This document shows, piece after piece, positions 1-8,206 of a DNA stretch of 41,445 nt. Made by a program: the position numbers and the translations under genes. The DNA lies in the IMG/VR virus record IMGVR_UViG_3300035665_000086, positions 1 to 41,445 of that record, one strand, 5' to 3'. The stretch comes from a virus. Position 1 is the first letter of the stretch. Each line of letters starts with the position of its first letter. The notes under the pieces are model-generated. The model searched no databases. It worked only from the letters and a program-made list of their open reading frames with translations, and had not been told where the DNA came from.

Positions 1-423
1 GGAAACATCTATGAAGAACTGCGGCAAGTTGCAGGAGAACTACAGATTCCTGTATGGACTGCTTCACAAACAAACCGAAGCGGCGGTCAGGAAGACGTTG
101 TTCAGGCACATAATATTGCTGACTCGTATCGTAAGATCATGACTGCCGATTTTGTGTTCAGCGTAACACGAAACATGCAAGACAAAGCCAACAATACTGC
201 TCGTTGTCACGTAATCAAGAACCGCTTTGGTCCTGATGGCATCACTTTGTATGCCAAAATGAATACCGGCAACGGCGAGATTGAGATCTATGATTCTAAG
301 TCAAAAGAAGCAATGGCTATTCAGTCCGGTATGGAAGATGACGAGTCTTCTATGAAGACGATGTTGAAGAATAAATGGAATAGTTCTCGCCAAAATCAAA
401 ATGGCGAAAACGTCAATTTGTGA
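1..423 (+). CDS. DnaB/gp41-like replicative helicase, C-terminal part (5' truncated)
   Basis: The reading frame is open from base 1 to the TGA at 421-423, so the N-terminus lies outside the window. The 140 visible residues look like the end of the RecA-fold motor of DnaB-family replicative helicases: a tract reading PVWTASQTNRSGG, as in the Q-x-N/x-R region (motif H4) of DnaB, then an I-A-D-S-Y-R-K-I segment and an A-D-F-V-F-S-V strand, followed by a basic strand and an unconserved tail. In T4-like phages gp41 unwinds DNA ahead of the polymerase, which fits the gp43/gp45/gp44 genes further on. The last 40 residues are Met/Asn/Gln-rich and probably disordered. Family assignment is good; gp41 equivalence is inferred. 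Confidence 0.8.
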   Translation, partial: GNIYEELRQVAGELQIPVWTASQTNRSGGQEDVVQAHNIADSYRKIMTADFVFSVTRNMQDKANNTARCHVIKNRFGPDGITLYAKMNTGNGEIEIYDSKSKEAMAIQSGMEDDESSMKTMLKNKWNSSRQNQNGENVNL

Positions 424-511
424 GAAAATTTTGTAAAATTTTTTTGCATAATTTATTTTTTATAACACGTATTTATTCTCCACACAATAATACCAAGCGG
501 AGGAAATTTTT

Positions 512-1486
512 ATGACAATCTTTGACGAACAAATCGCTCGTAAGCCAAATCGCTATCCCTGGGCACAAGAATATATTGATGCCATGTGGGCTGGACACTG
601 GACTCCAAACGAGTTCACATTCACATCCGACTTACAGCAATACAAAACTGAACTAACTCCGCAAGAGCAGGTCATTATCAAGAATGCTTTGAGTGCAATC
701 GGACAGATAGAAATATCTGTAAAGAAATTTTGGACGAAACTTGGTGATACATTGCCACATCCAGCATTATCTGATCTTGGCATTACTATGGGCAATATTG
801 AAGTTATTCATAACAATGCGTATGAAAAACTATTGGATGTGCTACAAATGCAGGATGTGTTTGAAGAAAACCTAAAACTTGACATTATTCAAGGTCGAGT
901 AAAGTATCTTCGTAAATATCTTGATAAGGTATATACAGACAATCGTAAGCAGTATATATACTCGCTGATCCTTTTCACGCTTTATGTTGAAAACGTGTCT
1001 CTATTTAGCCAGTTTTATATTATCAACTGGTTCAATCGTTATAAAGGATTATTGAAGGATACTGCCCAGCAGGTTGCATACACGGCAAAAGAAGAAACAC
1101 TACACGGTCTGGCCGGTGGAAAGATTGTAAATACTATTCGCCAAGAACTACCGGAGTTGTTTGATGCTGAACTTGAAGAAAAAATTATTCACGAAGCTCA
1201 AGAATCATATAATGCTGAATGCAAACTTATTGATTGGATGATCGGTGATTATGCTGATGAAAAGATTAGTGCAGATATTCTAAAGGGATATGTACAGCGT
1301 CGTCTAAATGATTCGCTTGAGATGATTGGCTTCAGAAAAATATTTGATGTGCCGCAAAGCATTATTGAGTTGACTACTTGGATGGATGAGGATGTAATGG
1401 GTAATACTATGACTGATTTCTTCCATAAGAGACCGGTCGAATACGCAAAGAAAACACAGTCTATACAAGCAGACGACCTATTTTAA
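512..1486 (+). CDS. nrdB: Class I ribonucleotide reductase small subunit (NrdB)
   Basis: This 324-residue ferritin-like protein would carry the metal cofactor and tyrosyl radical for making deoxynucleotides from ribonucleotides. The pattern E-V-I-H-N-N-A-Y matches E115, H118 and radical Y122 of E. coli NrdB. A later Y-V-E-N segment matches E204, and E-E-T-L-H matches E238/H241. The first ligand, Asp84 in E. coli, appears to be Glu here (in Q-I-E-I), a common variant. The ATG at 512 is preceded by one of the few clear Shine-Dalgarno sequences in the window (GGAGG at about 499-503). nrdA follows after 5 nt, so the two are surely co-transcribed. The subunit identity is firm; the metal type (di-iron or other) cannot be read from sequence. 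Confidence 0.95.
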   Translation: MTIFDEQIARKPNRYPWAQEYIDAMWAGHWTPNEFTFTSDLQQYKTELTPQEQVIIKNALSAIGQIEISVKKFWTKLGDTLPHPALSDLGITMGNIEVIHNNAYEKLLDVLQMQDVFEENLKLDIIQGRVKYLRKYLDKVYTDNRKQYIYSLILFTLYVENVSLFSQFYIINWFNRYKGLLKDTAQQVAYTAKEETLHGLAGGKIVNTIRQELPELFDAELEEKIIHEAQESYNAECKLIDWMIGDYADEKISADILKGYVQRRLNDSLEMIGFRKIFDVPQSIIELTTWMDEDVMGNTMTDFFHKRPVEYAKKTQSIQADDLF

Positions 1487-1491
1487 TATAT

Positions 1492-3141
1492 ATGAGTAAG
1501 GACATTTATTGGCTGAACAAGGACAGCATCACATTCCTTGAAAGAGGATATTTGCCCAAAGGGCAGACCGCAGAAGAAAGAATCCACGAGATTTCCAAGG
1601 CTGCGGAAAAGATCCTAAAAAAGAAAGGATTCGCTGAAAAGTTTGAGTCCTATATGCACAAAGGATGGTATTCATTGTCATCTCCTGTTTGGGCAAACTT
1701 TGGTAATGGACGCGGACTATCTATTTCTTGTAATGGTTCATATGTGTCTGACACTATGAATGCTATTCTTGAAAAGACTGCTGAAGTTGGTATGCTTACA
1801 AAGTATGGTGCCGGTACTTCTGGTTATTTTGGTGATCTTCGTAGCAGAGGTACGCCTATTAGCGTAGGCGGCACAAGTTCTGGTCCTGTCCATTTTATGG
1901 AAATGTTTGATGCGGTTACTCGCGTAGTATCGCAGTCAAATGTACGCCGTGGCAGTTTTGCGGCATATCTTCCAATTGAACATCCAGATATTATGGAGTT
2001 CCTTGGTATTCGTGAAGAAGGGCACGCTATTCAAGACTTGAGCATTGGTGTTTGCGTTAGCAATAAGTTCATGAAGAAGATGATTGAAGGCGATAAGGAC
2101 GCTCGTGCTGTTTGGGCGAAAGTGCTCAAAAAGCGGTTTGAGTCTGGCTATCCTTACATTTTCTTCAGTGATAATGTAAATGATAATGCCCCAGAAGTAT
2201 ATAAGGACAAGAAGATGAAGATTCACGCTTCTAATCTATGTTCTGAAATCTGCCTGAGTTCTTCTGCTGAAGAAACATTCGTGTGCAATCTATCTTCTAT
2301 GAATCTACTTCATTATGAGGATTGGAAGAGCACGGACGCTGTAGAAACAATGACATACTTCCTTGATGCGGTTATGGAAGATTATATTCAGGCAACTGAA
2401 AATATTCCTTTTCTAAAGGCTGCTCATACCTTCGCCAAGAATCAGCGAGCACTTGGTATTGGTGTGCTTGGATGGCATTCATTCCTACAAAGCAAAATGA
2501 TTCCGTTTGAGAGCTTGGAAGCCAAACTTCTGAATACTCAAATCCATAAGGTCATTCGTGACAAGAGTTATGCTGCCAGTAAGGAAATGGCCAAGGAATA
2601 TGGTGAGCCACCGCTACTAAAGGGATATGGTCGTCGTAATGTTACTACAATGGCGATTGCTCCTACTACAAGCAGTTCATTCATCCTTGGTCAAGTTTCG
2701 CCAAGTATCGAGCCGCTGAATAGCAATTATTATACAAAGGACTTGGCTAAAGGTAAGTTCACTTATCGCAACCCATATCTTGAAGCAGTACTTGAAAAGC
2801 ACGGCAAGAATAATGCAGATACTTGGAAGAGCATTCTTCTCAAGGGTGGCAGTGTTCAACACCTTGAGTTCCTGTCAGAACACGAAAAGGATGTATTCAA
2901 GACGTTTGGTGAGATTAGTCAGAAGGAAGTCATTATTCAGGCTGCTGCACGCCAAAAGTATATTGATCAAGGTCAATCTCTCAATCTAATGATTCATCCC
3001 AAGACTCCAGTCAAAGATGTAAATCAATTGGTTATATTCGCTTGGGAACAGGGTATAAAGTGCCTTTATTATCAACGAGGCACAAATCCTGCCCAAGAAC
3101 TGGGTAGAAGCATCCTAGAATGCAAGAGTTGCGAAGCATAA
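1492..3141 (+). CDS. nrdA: Class I ribonucleotide reductase large subunit (NrdA), short form
   Basis: The 549-residue catalytic subunit partners the upstream NrdB. Key residues of the class I alpha barrel are visible: redox Cys80 (S-I-S-C-N-G), the active-site trio Asn248/Cys250/Glu252 (N-L-C-S-E, equal to N437/C439/E441 of E. coli), the second redox Cys265, the radical-transfer pair Tyr526-Tyr527 (C-L-Y-Y-Q), and a C-terminal C544-x-x-C547 tail for reduction by thioredoxin or glutaredoxin. At 549 residues it is much shorter than typical NrdA (about 750), and it starts close to the barrel, so an N-terminal ATP-cone (dATP feedback) is absent. The ATG lies 5 nt after the nrdB stop. A hairpin terminator follows the gene. 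Confidence 0.95.
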   Translation: MSKDIYWLNKDSITFLERGYLPKGQTAEERIHEISKAAEKILKKKGFAEKFESYMHKGWYSLSSPVWANFGNGRGLSISCNGSYVSDTMNAILEKTAEVGMLTKYGAGTSGYFGDLRSRGTPISVGGTSSGPVHFMEMFDAVTRVVSQSNVRRGSFAAYLPIEHPDIMEFLGIREEGHAIQDLSIGVCVSNKFMKKMIEGDKDARAVWAKVLKKRFESGYPYIFFSDNVNDNAPEVYKDKKMKIHASNLCSEICLSSSAEETFVCNLSSMNLLHYEDWKSTDAVETMTYFLDAVMEDYIQATENIPFLKAAHTFAKNQRALGIGVLGWHSFLQSKMIPFESLEAKLLNTQIHKVIRDKSYAASKEMAKEYGEPPLLKGYGRRNVTTMAIAPTTSSSFILGQVSPSIEPLNSNYYTKDLAKGKFTYRNPYLEAVLEKHGKNNADTWKSILLKGGSVQHLEFLSEHEKDVFKTFGEISQKEVIIQAAARQKYIDQGQSLNLMIHPKTPVKDVNQLVIFAWEQGIKCLYYQRGTNPAQELGRSILECKSCEA

Positions 3142-3160
3142 TACTATAAAAACACACATA

Positions 3161-3186
3161 ACCGCCAATAATACGGCGGTTTTTTG
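3161..3186 (+). terminator. Rho-independent terminator after nrdA
   Basis: ACCGCC (3161-3166) and GGCGGT (3175-3180) form a 6-bp GC-rich stem with an 8-nt loop, followed directly by a run of T (3181-3185). It ends the nrdB-nrdA transcript. Confidence 0.8.
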
Positions 3187-3196
3187 TTATATAATA

Positions 3197-3205
3197 ATAT
3201 TTATA
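3197..3205 (+). promoter_or_regulatory. ATATTTATA motif, possible late-type promoter
   Basis: ATATTTATA lies 21 nt before the ATG at 3227. The same 9-mer occurs upstream of the starts at 4799, 22874, 33631, 34326 and 34619. The promoter role is inferred from this recurrence only. Confidence 0.35.
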
Positions 3206-3226
3206 TACTAAACCATATATACATTT

Positions 3227-3934
3227 ATGAATCGTGAACTTCTAAAAAAAGCCATCAAAAAGTTAGTATTGCAAGAAATCACCAACAATCAGTTTGGTAC
3301 ACCTATTCAATCAGATAAGAAGGATTTGACTGGCGAAGAAGCACTAACCAAGGCAATGGGCAAGGACGCCAACGTAATGAAAATCCGTGGCACAGGAAAA
3401 ACCGCAGGAATGAAAGGCAACCAAGAAGTTCAACTAAGCAAAAACTGCGATCATTGCTATGACGTTGTGTCTATTACAAATGAATCTGAAAGAAAGATTG
3501 CTCGTGGTATTTCTCTTGAAGCAGCAATGGAACTTGTAAAACAACATGCTGAAAGTTCAGATAAGACATATGTCCAAAAAGCATATGATAAGAGTCTAAA
3601 AGGATTTGGTAAGAAGCCATCCGAAAAAGAAGAAGCCAATGAAGCCGACAAGATGGATGATGCCGATGAAGAAACTCAAGTTGAAATAGCAGATGATACT
3701 ACGGTAAAGGCGGAAGAGAAAGTAGATAAAGAAAATGCTCCTATCAACAAAGACGTTGCTCCAGCCCTCGGCGGAAGCATCGTTGACAAGATTGAAAAGA
3801 TTGTAGATAAGGTATTGAAAGATAAAGCAGACGCCAAATCCGCATATCTAAAACACGATAAAAGCACAGAAAGCCCAGACAAGCTATCTGTAAAACTAAA
3901 AGACACTCCTGCTCTAAAAGAAAAGAAAGCATAA
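3227..3934 (+). CDS. Lys/Asp/Glu-rich protein, possible internal head protein
   Basis: This 235-residue protein has no family I recognise. It starts with an amphipathic lysine-rich helix (MNRELLKKAIKKLVLQE) ending in L-Q-E. This resembles the (L/I)-x-E sites where T4 prohead protease gp21 removes capsid-targeting peptides, and similar leaders occur on several other proteins here. Residues about 20-115 hold a small ordered part with C-D-H-C. From about residue 120 on the chain is almost entirely Lys, Asp, Glu and Ala, as in scaffold or internal head proteins. The next gene begins 1 nt after its stop, so the two are translated together. The role in the virion is inferred. Confidence 0.7.
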   Translation: MNRELLKKAIKKLVLQEITNNQFGTPIQSDKKDLTGEEALTKAMGKDANVMKIRGTGKTAGMKGNQEVQLSKNCDHCYDVVSITNESERKIARGISLEAAMELVKQHAESSDKTYVQKAYDKSLKGFGKKPSEKEEANEADKMDDADEETQVEIADDTTVKAEEKVDKENAPINKDVAPALGGSIVDKIEKIVDKVLKDKADAKSAYLKHDKSTESPDKLSVKLKDTPALKEKKA

Positions 3935-3935
3935 T

Positions 3936-4367
3936 ATGAAACAAAAAAGCATAATCAACGACACATTTGAAAAGCACAAAAAATTGGTGCTTGAGCATTT
4001 GAACGAAAAACGCAGAGTTCCTGCAAGCGTAGATACAACATTTGATACGATGGTAGACATAGATCCAAAGAAACTAGGAAAAAATTTACCTGAACAAATA
4101 GAAGTCAATGTTGAAGTATACGCCGAAGGAGAATATGCCGATGCGAGCTTTGACCATGAATTTGGAACACATGATCCGGGAAGTGGATACGAAATAACTA
4201 AGGTTATAGTAACTGCAAAAGAAGATACATATGTGTTTGATGCAGAAGGAAATCAAACAAGCGAGATATTATTTAATGCTGGAGACACTATAGATCAAAA
4301 ATCCATAGTATCTAACATAGACGACGAGATTTATGAAAAGCTCGCTGGCGCTGGAAGCGATTATTGA
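3936..4367 (+). CDS. Hypothetical protein with capsid-targeting-like N-terminus
   Basis: This 143-residue acidic protein is not recognised as a family. Its N-terminus carries F-E-K-H-K-K-L-V-L-E, the same ten residues found at the start of the ParB-like protein at 22874. The rest alternates beta-prone and acidic stretches, with an A-E-G-E-Y-A-D-A-S-F segment and a C-terminal part of short strands. The start codon lies 1 nt after the stop of the upstream lysine-rich gene, and a strong terminator follows, so the pair at 3227-4367 forms one unit. The shared leader suggests both are placed in the same compartment, perhaps the prohead. Confidence 0.7.
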   Translation: MKQKSIINDTFEKHKKLVLEHLNEKRRVPASVDTTFDTMVDIDPKKLGKNLPEQIEVNVEVYAEGEYADASFDHEFGTHDPGSGYEITKVIVTAKEDTYVFDAEGNQTSEILFNAGDTIDQKSIVSNIDDEIYEKLAGAGSDY

Positions 4368-4394
4368 TAAGTCTTAATAATCAACAACTTAAAG

Positions 4395-4421
4395 ACCCCA
4401 CACAAAAATGTGGGGTTTTTT
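4395..4421 (+). terminator. Rho-independent terminator
   Basis: An 8-bp perfect stem, ACCCCACA (4395-4402) with TGTGGGGT (4409-4416), encloses a 6-nt loop and runs into a T tract. It separates the 3227-4367 unit from the ATPase operon. Confidence 0.9.
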
Positions 4422-4422
4422 A

Positions 4423-4451
4423 TTGACTTCATATAAAAAGTGTACCATAGT
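4423..4451 (+). promoter_or_regulatory. Sigma70-like promoter for the split ATPase operon
   Basis: TTGACT (4423-4428), a 17-nt spacer and CATAGT (4446-4451). The expected start of transcription is near 4458, only about 2 nt before the ATG at 4460, so the mRNA may be leaderless. The spacer shares TATAAAAAGTGT with the promoter at 28113. Confidence 0.6.
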
Positions 4452-4459
4452 ACATACAT

Positions 4460-4759
4460 ATGAATAAGACCAAAAAGAATATGCCCACCGACACCAAGAC
4501 GTTTATCGACCAGTCTGCTGACATCAAGCCCAGCAAGCTATATATGAAGGATATCAAGTGGAAGTATCTTGTTCGCAGTGCTCTGCGTGGCAAGAATATT
4601 CTTATTGTTGGTCCAACAGGACATGGGAAAACCTTCGCGGTCCAATGCTTGGTTGAAGCCCTTTCTGAAACTATTGAAGAAGAGGTTACGGAAGAACGCC
4701 TTAACGAACTCAAGGCTACAGAAAATATCACTATTATAAAAACAGAAGAACTAAAATAA
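4460..4759 (+). CDS. MoxR/CobS-like AAA+ ATPase, N-terminal fragment (Walker A half)
   Basis: This 99-residue product contains the Walker A loop G-P-T-G-H-G-K-T (residues 52-59) of an AAA+ ATPase of the MoxR/CobS type, then a helix and a charged stretch, and stops before the Walker B region. The rest of the ATPase is encoded from about 5355 to 6140, after a GIY-YIG endonuclease gene. Read across the insertion, the end of this piece (I-K-T-E-E-L-K) joins smoothly to D-G-K-Y-I-V-V-K in the downstream frame. The gene therefore looks split by the endonuclease insertion, as described for nrdA of phage Aeh1 or genes 39/60 of T4. Whether the two halves assemble is unknown. The start is fixed by the promoter just upstream. 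Confidence 0.8.
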   Translation: MNKTKKNMPTDTKTFIDQSADIKPSKLYMKDIKWKYLVRSALRGKNILIVGPTGHGKTFAVQCLVEALSETIEEEVTEERLNELKATENITIIKTEELK

Positions 4760-4783
4760 TGGCGTGGAATATTCTACTGACTT

Positions 4784-4792
4784 ATATTTATA
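4784..4792 (+). promoter_or_regulatory. ATATTTATA motif before the homing endonuclease
   Basis: ATATTTATA ends 6 nt before the ATG at 4799, the same spacing as at 34311 and 34604. It may be the endonuclease gene's own promoter, giving a leaderless message. Confidence 0.35.
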
Positions 4793-4798
4793 TATGTC

Positions 4799-5404
4799 AT
4801 GATAATATACAAAACTACTAATATTCTTAATGGAAACTATTACATCGGAAAAGACAGCAGAAACAACCCACATTATTACGGGTCTGGACTTGCTCTTAAA
4901 TCCGCGATAAAAAAATACGGCAAAAATAACTTCGTAAAAGAAACTCTGGAAGTTGTGGTGGGTAAAGATTTATCAAACCTATTGGAACGAGAGATATACT
5001 GGATTGATAAATACAATGCGATAAATGACCAAAACTCATACAATTTACAAAGAAACAGTGGTTTACGACCAAAGATAGTCACCAAAGAAGAAACACGAAA
5101 AAAAATAAGCCGAGCAGTTAAGCGAGCATTTAAAAACGAAGAATATAGAAAAAAAATAACAGAACACAATCAAGGAGAGTCAAATCCAATGTTCGGAAAA
5201 TCTCAATCCGAATATCAAAAAAAACGAGCAAGTGAAGCAAATAAAGGAAAAGTTTATTCAAAAAAGACAAGACAAAAAATTAGTGATGCAAGAAAAGGAA
5301 AATCATTCTTGACAAAAGAAGGTAAAAAAAATATTGCAGAAGCAACAAAAAAAAGATGGGAAATATATCGTCGTGAAAAACAAAACATACAAAGTAACTT
5401 ATAA
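4799..5404 (+). CDS. GIY-YIG homing endonuclease with NUMOD3 repeats
   Basis: This 201-residue protein begins with a GIY-YIG catalytic domain: I-Y-K-T-T-N and Y-Y-I-G-K-D (residues about 3-18), then H-Y-Y-G-S-G, and a conserved L-L-E-R-E-I-Y-W-I around 62-70. Its C-terminal half carries NUMOD3-type DNA-binding repeats (N-P-M-F-G-K, A-N-K-G-K-V-Y-S, A-R-K-G-K-S) typical of SegA-E/I-TevI-type enzymes. It cuts a DNA target so that its own gene is copied into unoccupied alleles. It sits inside an AAA+ ATPase gene and its last 15 or so codons overlap the downstream ATPase half out of frame. It is A-rich compared with the ATPase. Only about 40 nt precede it, too little for a group I intron core. 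Confidence 0.9.
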   Translation: MIIYKTTNILNGNYYIGKDSRNNPHYYGSGLALKSAIKKYGKNNFVKETLEVVVGKDLSNLLEREIYWIDKYNAINDQNSYNLQRNSGLRPKIVTKEETRKKISRAVKRAFKNEEYRKKITEHNQGESNPMFGKSQSEYQKKRASEANKGKVYSKKTRQKISDARKGKSFLTKEGKKNIAEATKKRWEIYRREKQNIQSNL

Positions 5405-5420
5405 GAAACATCGGCCATTT

Positions 5421-6140
5421 ATGGCCATTAACCTTGGGAGTACGCAAGATGCCCGAGCTACGCTAATTGGAAATACTCAATTCTCCAAAGAAACTGGGAC
5501 ATTCTTCCAAGAATCTCCATTTGTGAAGGCCATCTCTACACCGAATTCAATTATTCTACTCGACGAGTTGAGCAGAGCCCATCCCGACGCTATGAATATT
5601 TTAATGCCAGTGCTCGACAATCAAAAGTATTTGCGACTGGACGAATCGGGTGGAAAAGTTGTGAGAGTTGCTGATGGGGTATGTTTTATCGCAACCACCA
5701 ACATTGGCAACGAATATACCGCTACCCGCGTGATGGACAAGGCTTTACTTGATCGTTTCACCGTCAAGATTGAGGTTGATATTCTTTCGCAGAATACAGA
5801 GATGGAACTCATCAAGACCCACTGCCCCGATGCCAATATGAACACCATGCTGGCGGTTACGGAAATTGCTGCTGCTACCCGCGAGTTTGCTTCTCAGGGC
5901 AAGTTGAGTAAGTTCATTTCTACTCGTAGCGTCAAGGAAATGGCCGAACTTACCGTCGATGGATTCAACCTCACAGAACTTGCTGATATGGTTATTTATC
6001 CCGATTATCCGGATGATGGTGGACTTGATTCCGAACGTACTCTGGTAAAGCAGGTTGTGCAAAAGTATATCAGCACCGAGACCAACAACAATCTTTATAC
6101 CGCTACCGCCAATACTCCTGACGGCAGCACCCCCTTCTAA
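5421..6140 (+). CDS. MoxR/CobS-like AAA+ ATPase, C-terminal fragment (Walker B half)
   Basis: This piece carries the rest of the AAA+ core: a strand R-P-F-M-A-I-N-L-G, Walker B I-I-L-L-D-E-L, the L-D-N-Q/L-R-L-D-E region, sensor I as A-T-T-N-I-G, and L-D-R-F as arginine-finger region. Order and spacing match CobS/MoxR ATPases. The first ATG is at 5421 (239 residues), but the frame is open from 5313 and still looks like ATPase sequence back to about 5355, so a GTG at 5373 or recoding from the upstream half is possible. No convincing Shine-Dalgarno sequence marks either start. The downstream VWA protein begins 2 nt after the stop, consistent with the usual MoxR-VWA partnership. Confidence 0.8.
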   Translation: MAINLGSTQDARATLIGNTQFSKETGTFFQESPFVKAISTPNSIILLDELSRAHPDAMNILMPVLDNQKYLRLDESGGKVVRVADGVCFIATTNIGNEYTATRVMDKALLDRFTVKIEVDILSQNTEMELIKTHCPDANMNTMLAVTEIAAATREFASQGKLSKFISTRSVKEMAELTVDGFNLTELADMVIYPDYPDDGGLDSERTLVKQVVQKYISTETNNNLYTATANTPDGSTPF

Positions 6141-6142
6141 TA

Positions 6143-8206
6143 ATGAAAAAGAAATACGCAGAGTATTCCAAGTTCTGGCTTGGTGAGGACTTTTCTAAAG
6201 AAAAGTTGGATGTAGATACTACATACGGACTTATCAAGTTGTCTGAGTACCGCCGTGCGGTCAGTAATTTTGTGTATATTCTTACCGGCAAGAACATTCC
6301 TGTTCGTTTTGCAGAAAAGAGTACGTCAATGACTGATGGCAAGGTTGTGTATATTGGAGGCGAAATCTCCAAGGGTGAGTTTGATCCTACCGTTGGTATT
6401 GCTCTACACGAAGCCGCTCACATCGTAAAGTCTGACTTTTCTCTTATCAAGACGCTGTGGGGCAAGGTTCCCAATAATCTTGTCAAATCCGCCAACGGTT
6501 TGATGAACCACAACGATATTGGCGAACTTTGTAAGTATATTCTCAACGTCGTTGAAGATAGATACATTGATGCTTGGGCATATCAGATTGCTCCTGGCTA
6601 TCGTGGTTATTATCACGCCTTGTATGATAGATATTTCAATCTTCCTGAGATTGGTCAGGCTATTCAGTCTGACAACTATCGTACTCCTACTCTTAGCAAT
6701 TATAAGTTTCATTTTACAAACCTTGTAAATAAGAACTACGATCCAGATGCTTTGCCTGGTCTTCGCAAGATTACGGAGATGCTGGATGTTAAGAACATTC
6801 TTAGAAATGAACTTTCTACTGCTGTGAGCAGGCGAGATCTTTCTATGGAGATCGTCGAAGAGATTATCAAGAATGTGATTGATGGTCACAATAACTCCAA
6901 TTCTTCTCAAAAGAATAGCACCAAGTCAGAAGACGGTGATGATTCTTCTTCTGATTTCCTTGGCGGAACCGAGGATTCGGTGGATAGTATTCCAGATTCC
7001 GATGATTCGGGGGACGGCGATGACGCTAATGGCGAAGACGACTCGGATGATGCCGACAATACTGGCGATGGAGACAAAGAGGATACGGATAATGAAAAGT
7101 CCGATAAGCCTGCCAAGGCAGAGAAAAAAGTTTTGACCGATAAGAAGATGGCTGCTATTGAAAAAATTATCAAGAAGCAAGAGTCTTTTATCAACAGAAC
7201 CGCTGCTGTGTCTCCTTTCAAGAGCAAGGTTATCAGTAAGTTGAATACACTTGAAAAGAGTGGCGTCAATATCGAAGTCGTTGGCGGAGAAGATGGTATT
7301 CCTCCCGTTGAGTGTATCGTTGTTACTAATCTTACAAAGGAACTTATGAACTCCAACGAGTTTCCGTATACCAACGGCTATACGTCCTTACAAGAAAATA
7401 TGATGGGGACTCGCGGAGTGCGTAGTGGAATTGCTATTGGTACAATGCTTGGTCGCCGCCTACAAATCCGAAACGAAGTCAAGACTACAAAGTTTACCCG
7501 ACAGGATAGTGGTAGAATTGACAAGCGACTGATTGCTTCTATTGGCTATCAGAACGAAAACCTGTTCTATCAGACCAGCGTAGATAAGTACAAGAATGTT
7601 CATCTACATATTTCTGTTGATGCCTCTAGTTCAATGAGCAGCAAGTGGGAAAACACAATCTCTACCCTCGTCGCTATTGCCAAGGCTGCTAGTATGATCA
7701 ACAACGTCTCTGTATCTATTTCTTTTAGAAGTGGAGTCAGACTAAGCACCAGACAAAGTGAACTTCCTTATGTGGTAATCGCATATGATTCCAGAAAAGA
7801 CAATTTTACCAAGATCACCAGCCTATTCCCGCTTCTTTTTCCTTCGGGTTCTACTCCAGAAGGTCTGGCGTTTCAGGCTATTCTGGAGCATATTCCGCAA
7901 TCTACATATGAATCTGACTCGTACTTTGTGAATATTTCCGACGGTGAGCCTGCGTTCAATATTGGCAATATTGTTTATGTTGATACAATTGCATCCAACC
8001 ATACACGCAAGCAAGTTCGCAAGATGATGGAGAAGGGCACAGAAGTAATCAGTTATTATGTTGAAGCGGATAAATATAATACGGATAATAATGTAAAGAA
8101 TTTCAAGAGCATGTACGGCAAAGATTCGCATTTCATTGATGTAAAGAATGTTGTGCAGATTGCTCATACGCTCAACAAGAAGTTTTTGTCTAAAGCAACT
8201 GCCTAA
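6143..8206 (+). CDS. HEXXH metallopeptidase-like / VWA-domain protein (CobT/DUF2201-like partner of the ATPase)
   Basis: This 687-residue protein has three parts. The N-terminal third holds a zinc-site motif H89-E-A-A-H93 and, further on, V-V-E-D-R-Y-I-D, which could supply a third ligand as in metallopeptidase-VWA proteins. The middle (about 255-330) is a long acidic Asp/Ser-rich linker. The C-terminus is a von Willebrand A domain with the metal-ion-dependent adhesion motif D493-A-S-S-S497 and a matching S-G-S-T-P-E. Bacterial VWA proteins of this kind work with MoxR/CobS AAA+ ATPases as chaperone or metal-insertion pairs, and here the split ATPase ends 2 nt upstream. Target and protease activity are unknown. 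Confidence 0.85.
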   Translation: MKKKYAEYSKFWLGEDFSKEKLDVDTTYGLIKLSEYRRAVSNFVYILTGKNIPVRFAEKSTSMTDGKVVYIGGEISKGEFDPTVGIALHEAAHIVKSDFSLIKTLWGKVPNNLVKSANGLMNHNDIGELCKYILNVVEDRYIDAWAYQIAPGYRGYYHALYDRYFNLPEIGQAIQSDNYRTPTLSNYKFHFTNLVNKNYDPDALPGLRKITEMLDVKNILRNELSTAVSRRDLSMEIVEEIIKNVIDGHNNSNSSQKNSTKSEDGDDSSSDFLGGTEDSVDSIPDSDDSGDGDDANGEDDSDDADNTGDGDKEDTDNEKSDKPAKAEKKVLTDKKMAAIEKIIKKQESFINRTAAVSPFKSKVISKLNTLEKSGVNIEVVGGEDGIPPVECIVVTNLTKELMNSNEFPYTNGYTSLQENMMGTRGVRSGIAIGTMLGRRLQIRNEVKTTKFTRQDSGRIDKRLIASIGYQNENLFYQTSVDKYKNVHLHISVDASSSMSSKWENTISTLVAIAKAASMINNVSVSISFRSGVRLSTRQSELPYVVIAYDSRKDNFTKITSLFPLLFPSGSTPEGLAFQAILEHIPQSTYESDSYFVNISDGEPAFNIGNIVYVDTIASNHTRKQVRKMMEKGTEVISYYVEADKYNTDNNVKNFKSMYGKDSHFIDVKNVVQIAHTLNKKFLSKATA

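Noticed and set aside
4750-5420. Group I intron interrupting the ATPase gene
   Set aside because: Only about 40 nt lie before the endonuclease start and its 3' end runs directly into the second coding half, so the P3-P8 core has no room.
4460-6140. Intein carrying the GIY-YIG domain
   Set aside because: The three frames are separate, with stop codons between them, and no Hint splicing motifs are present.
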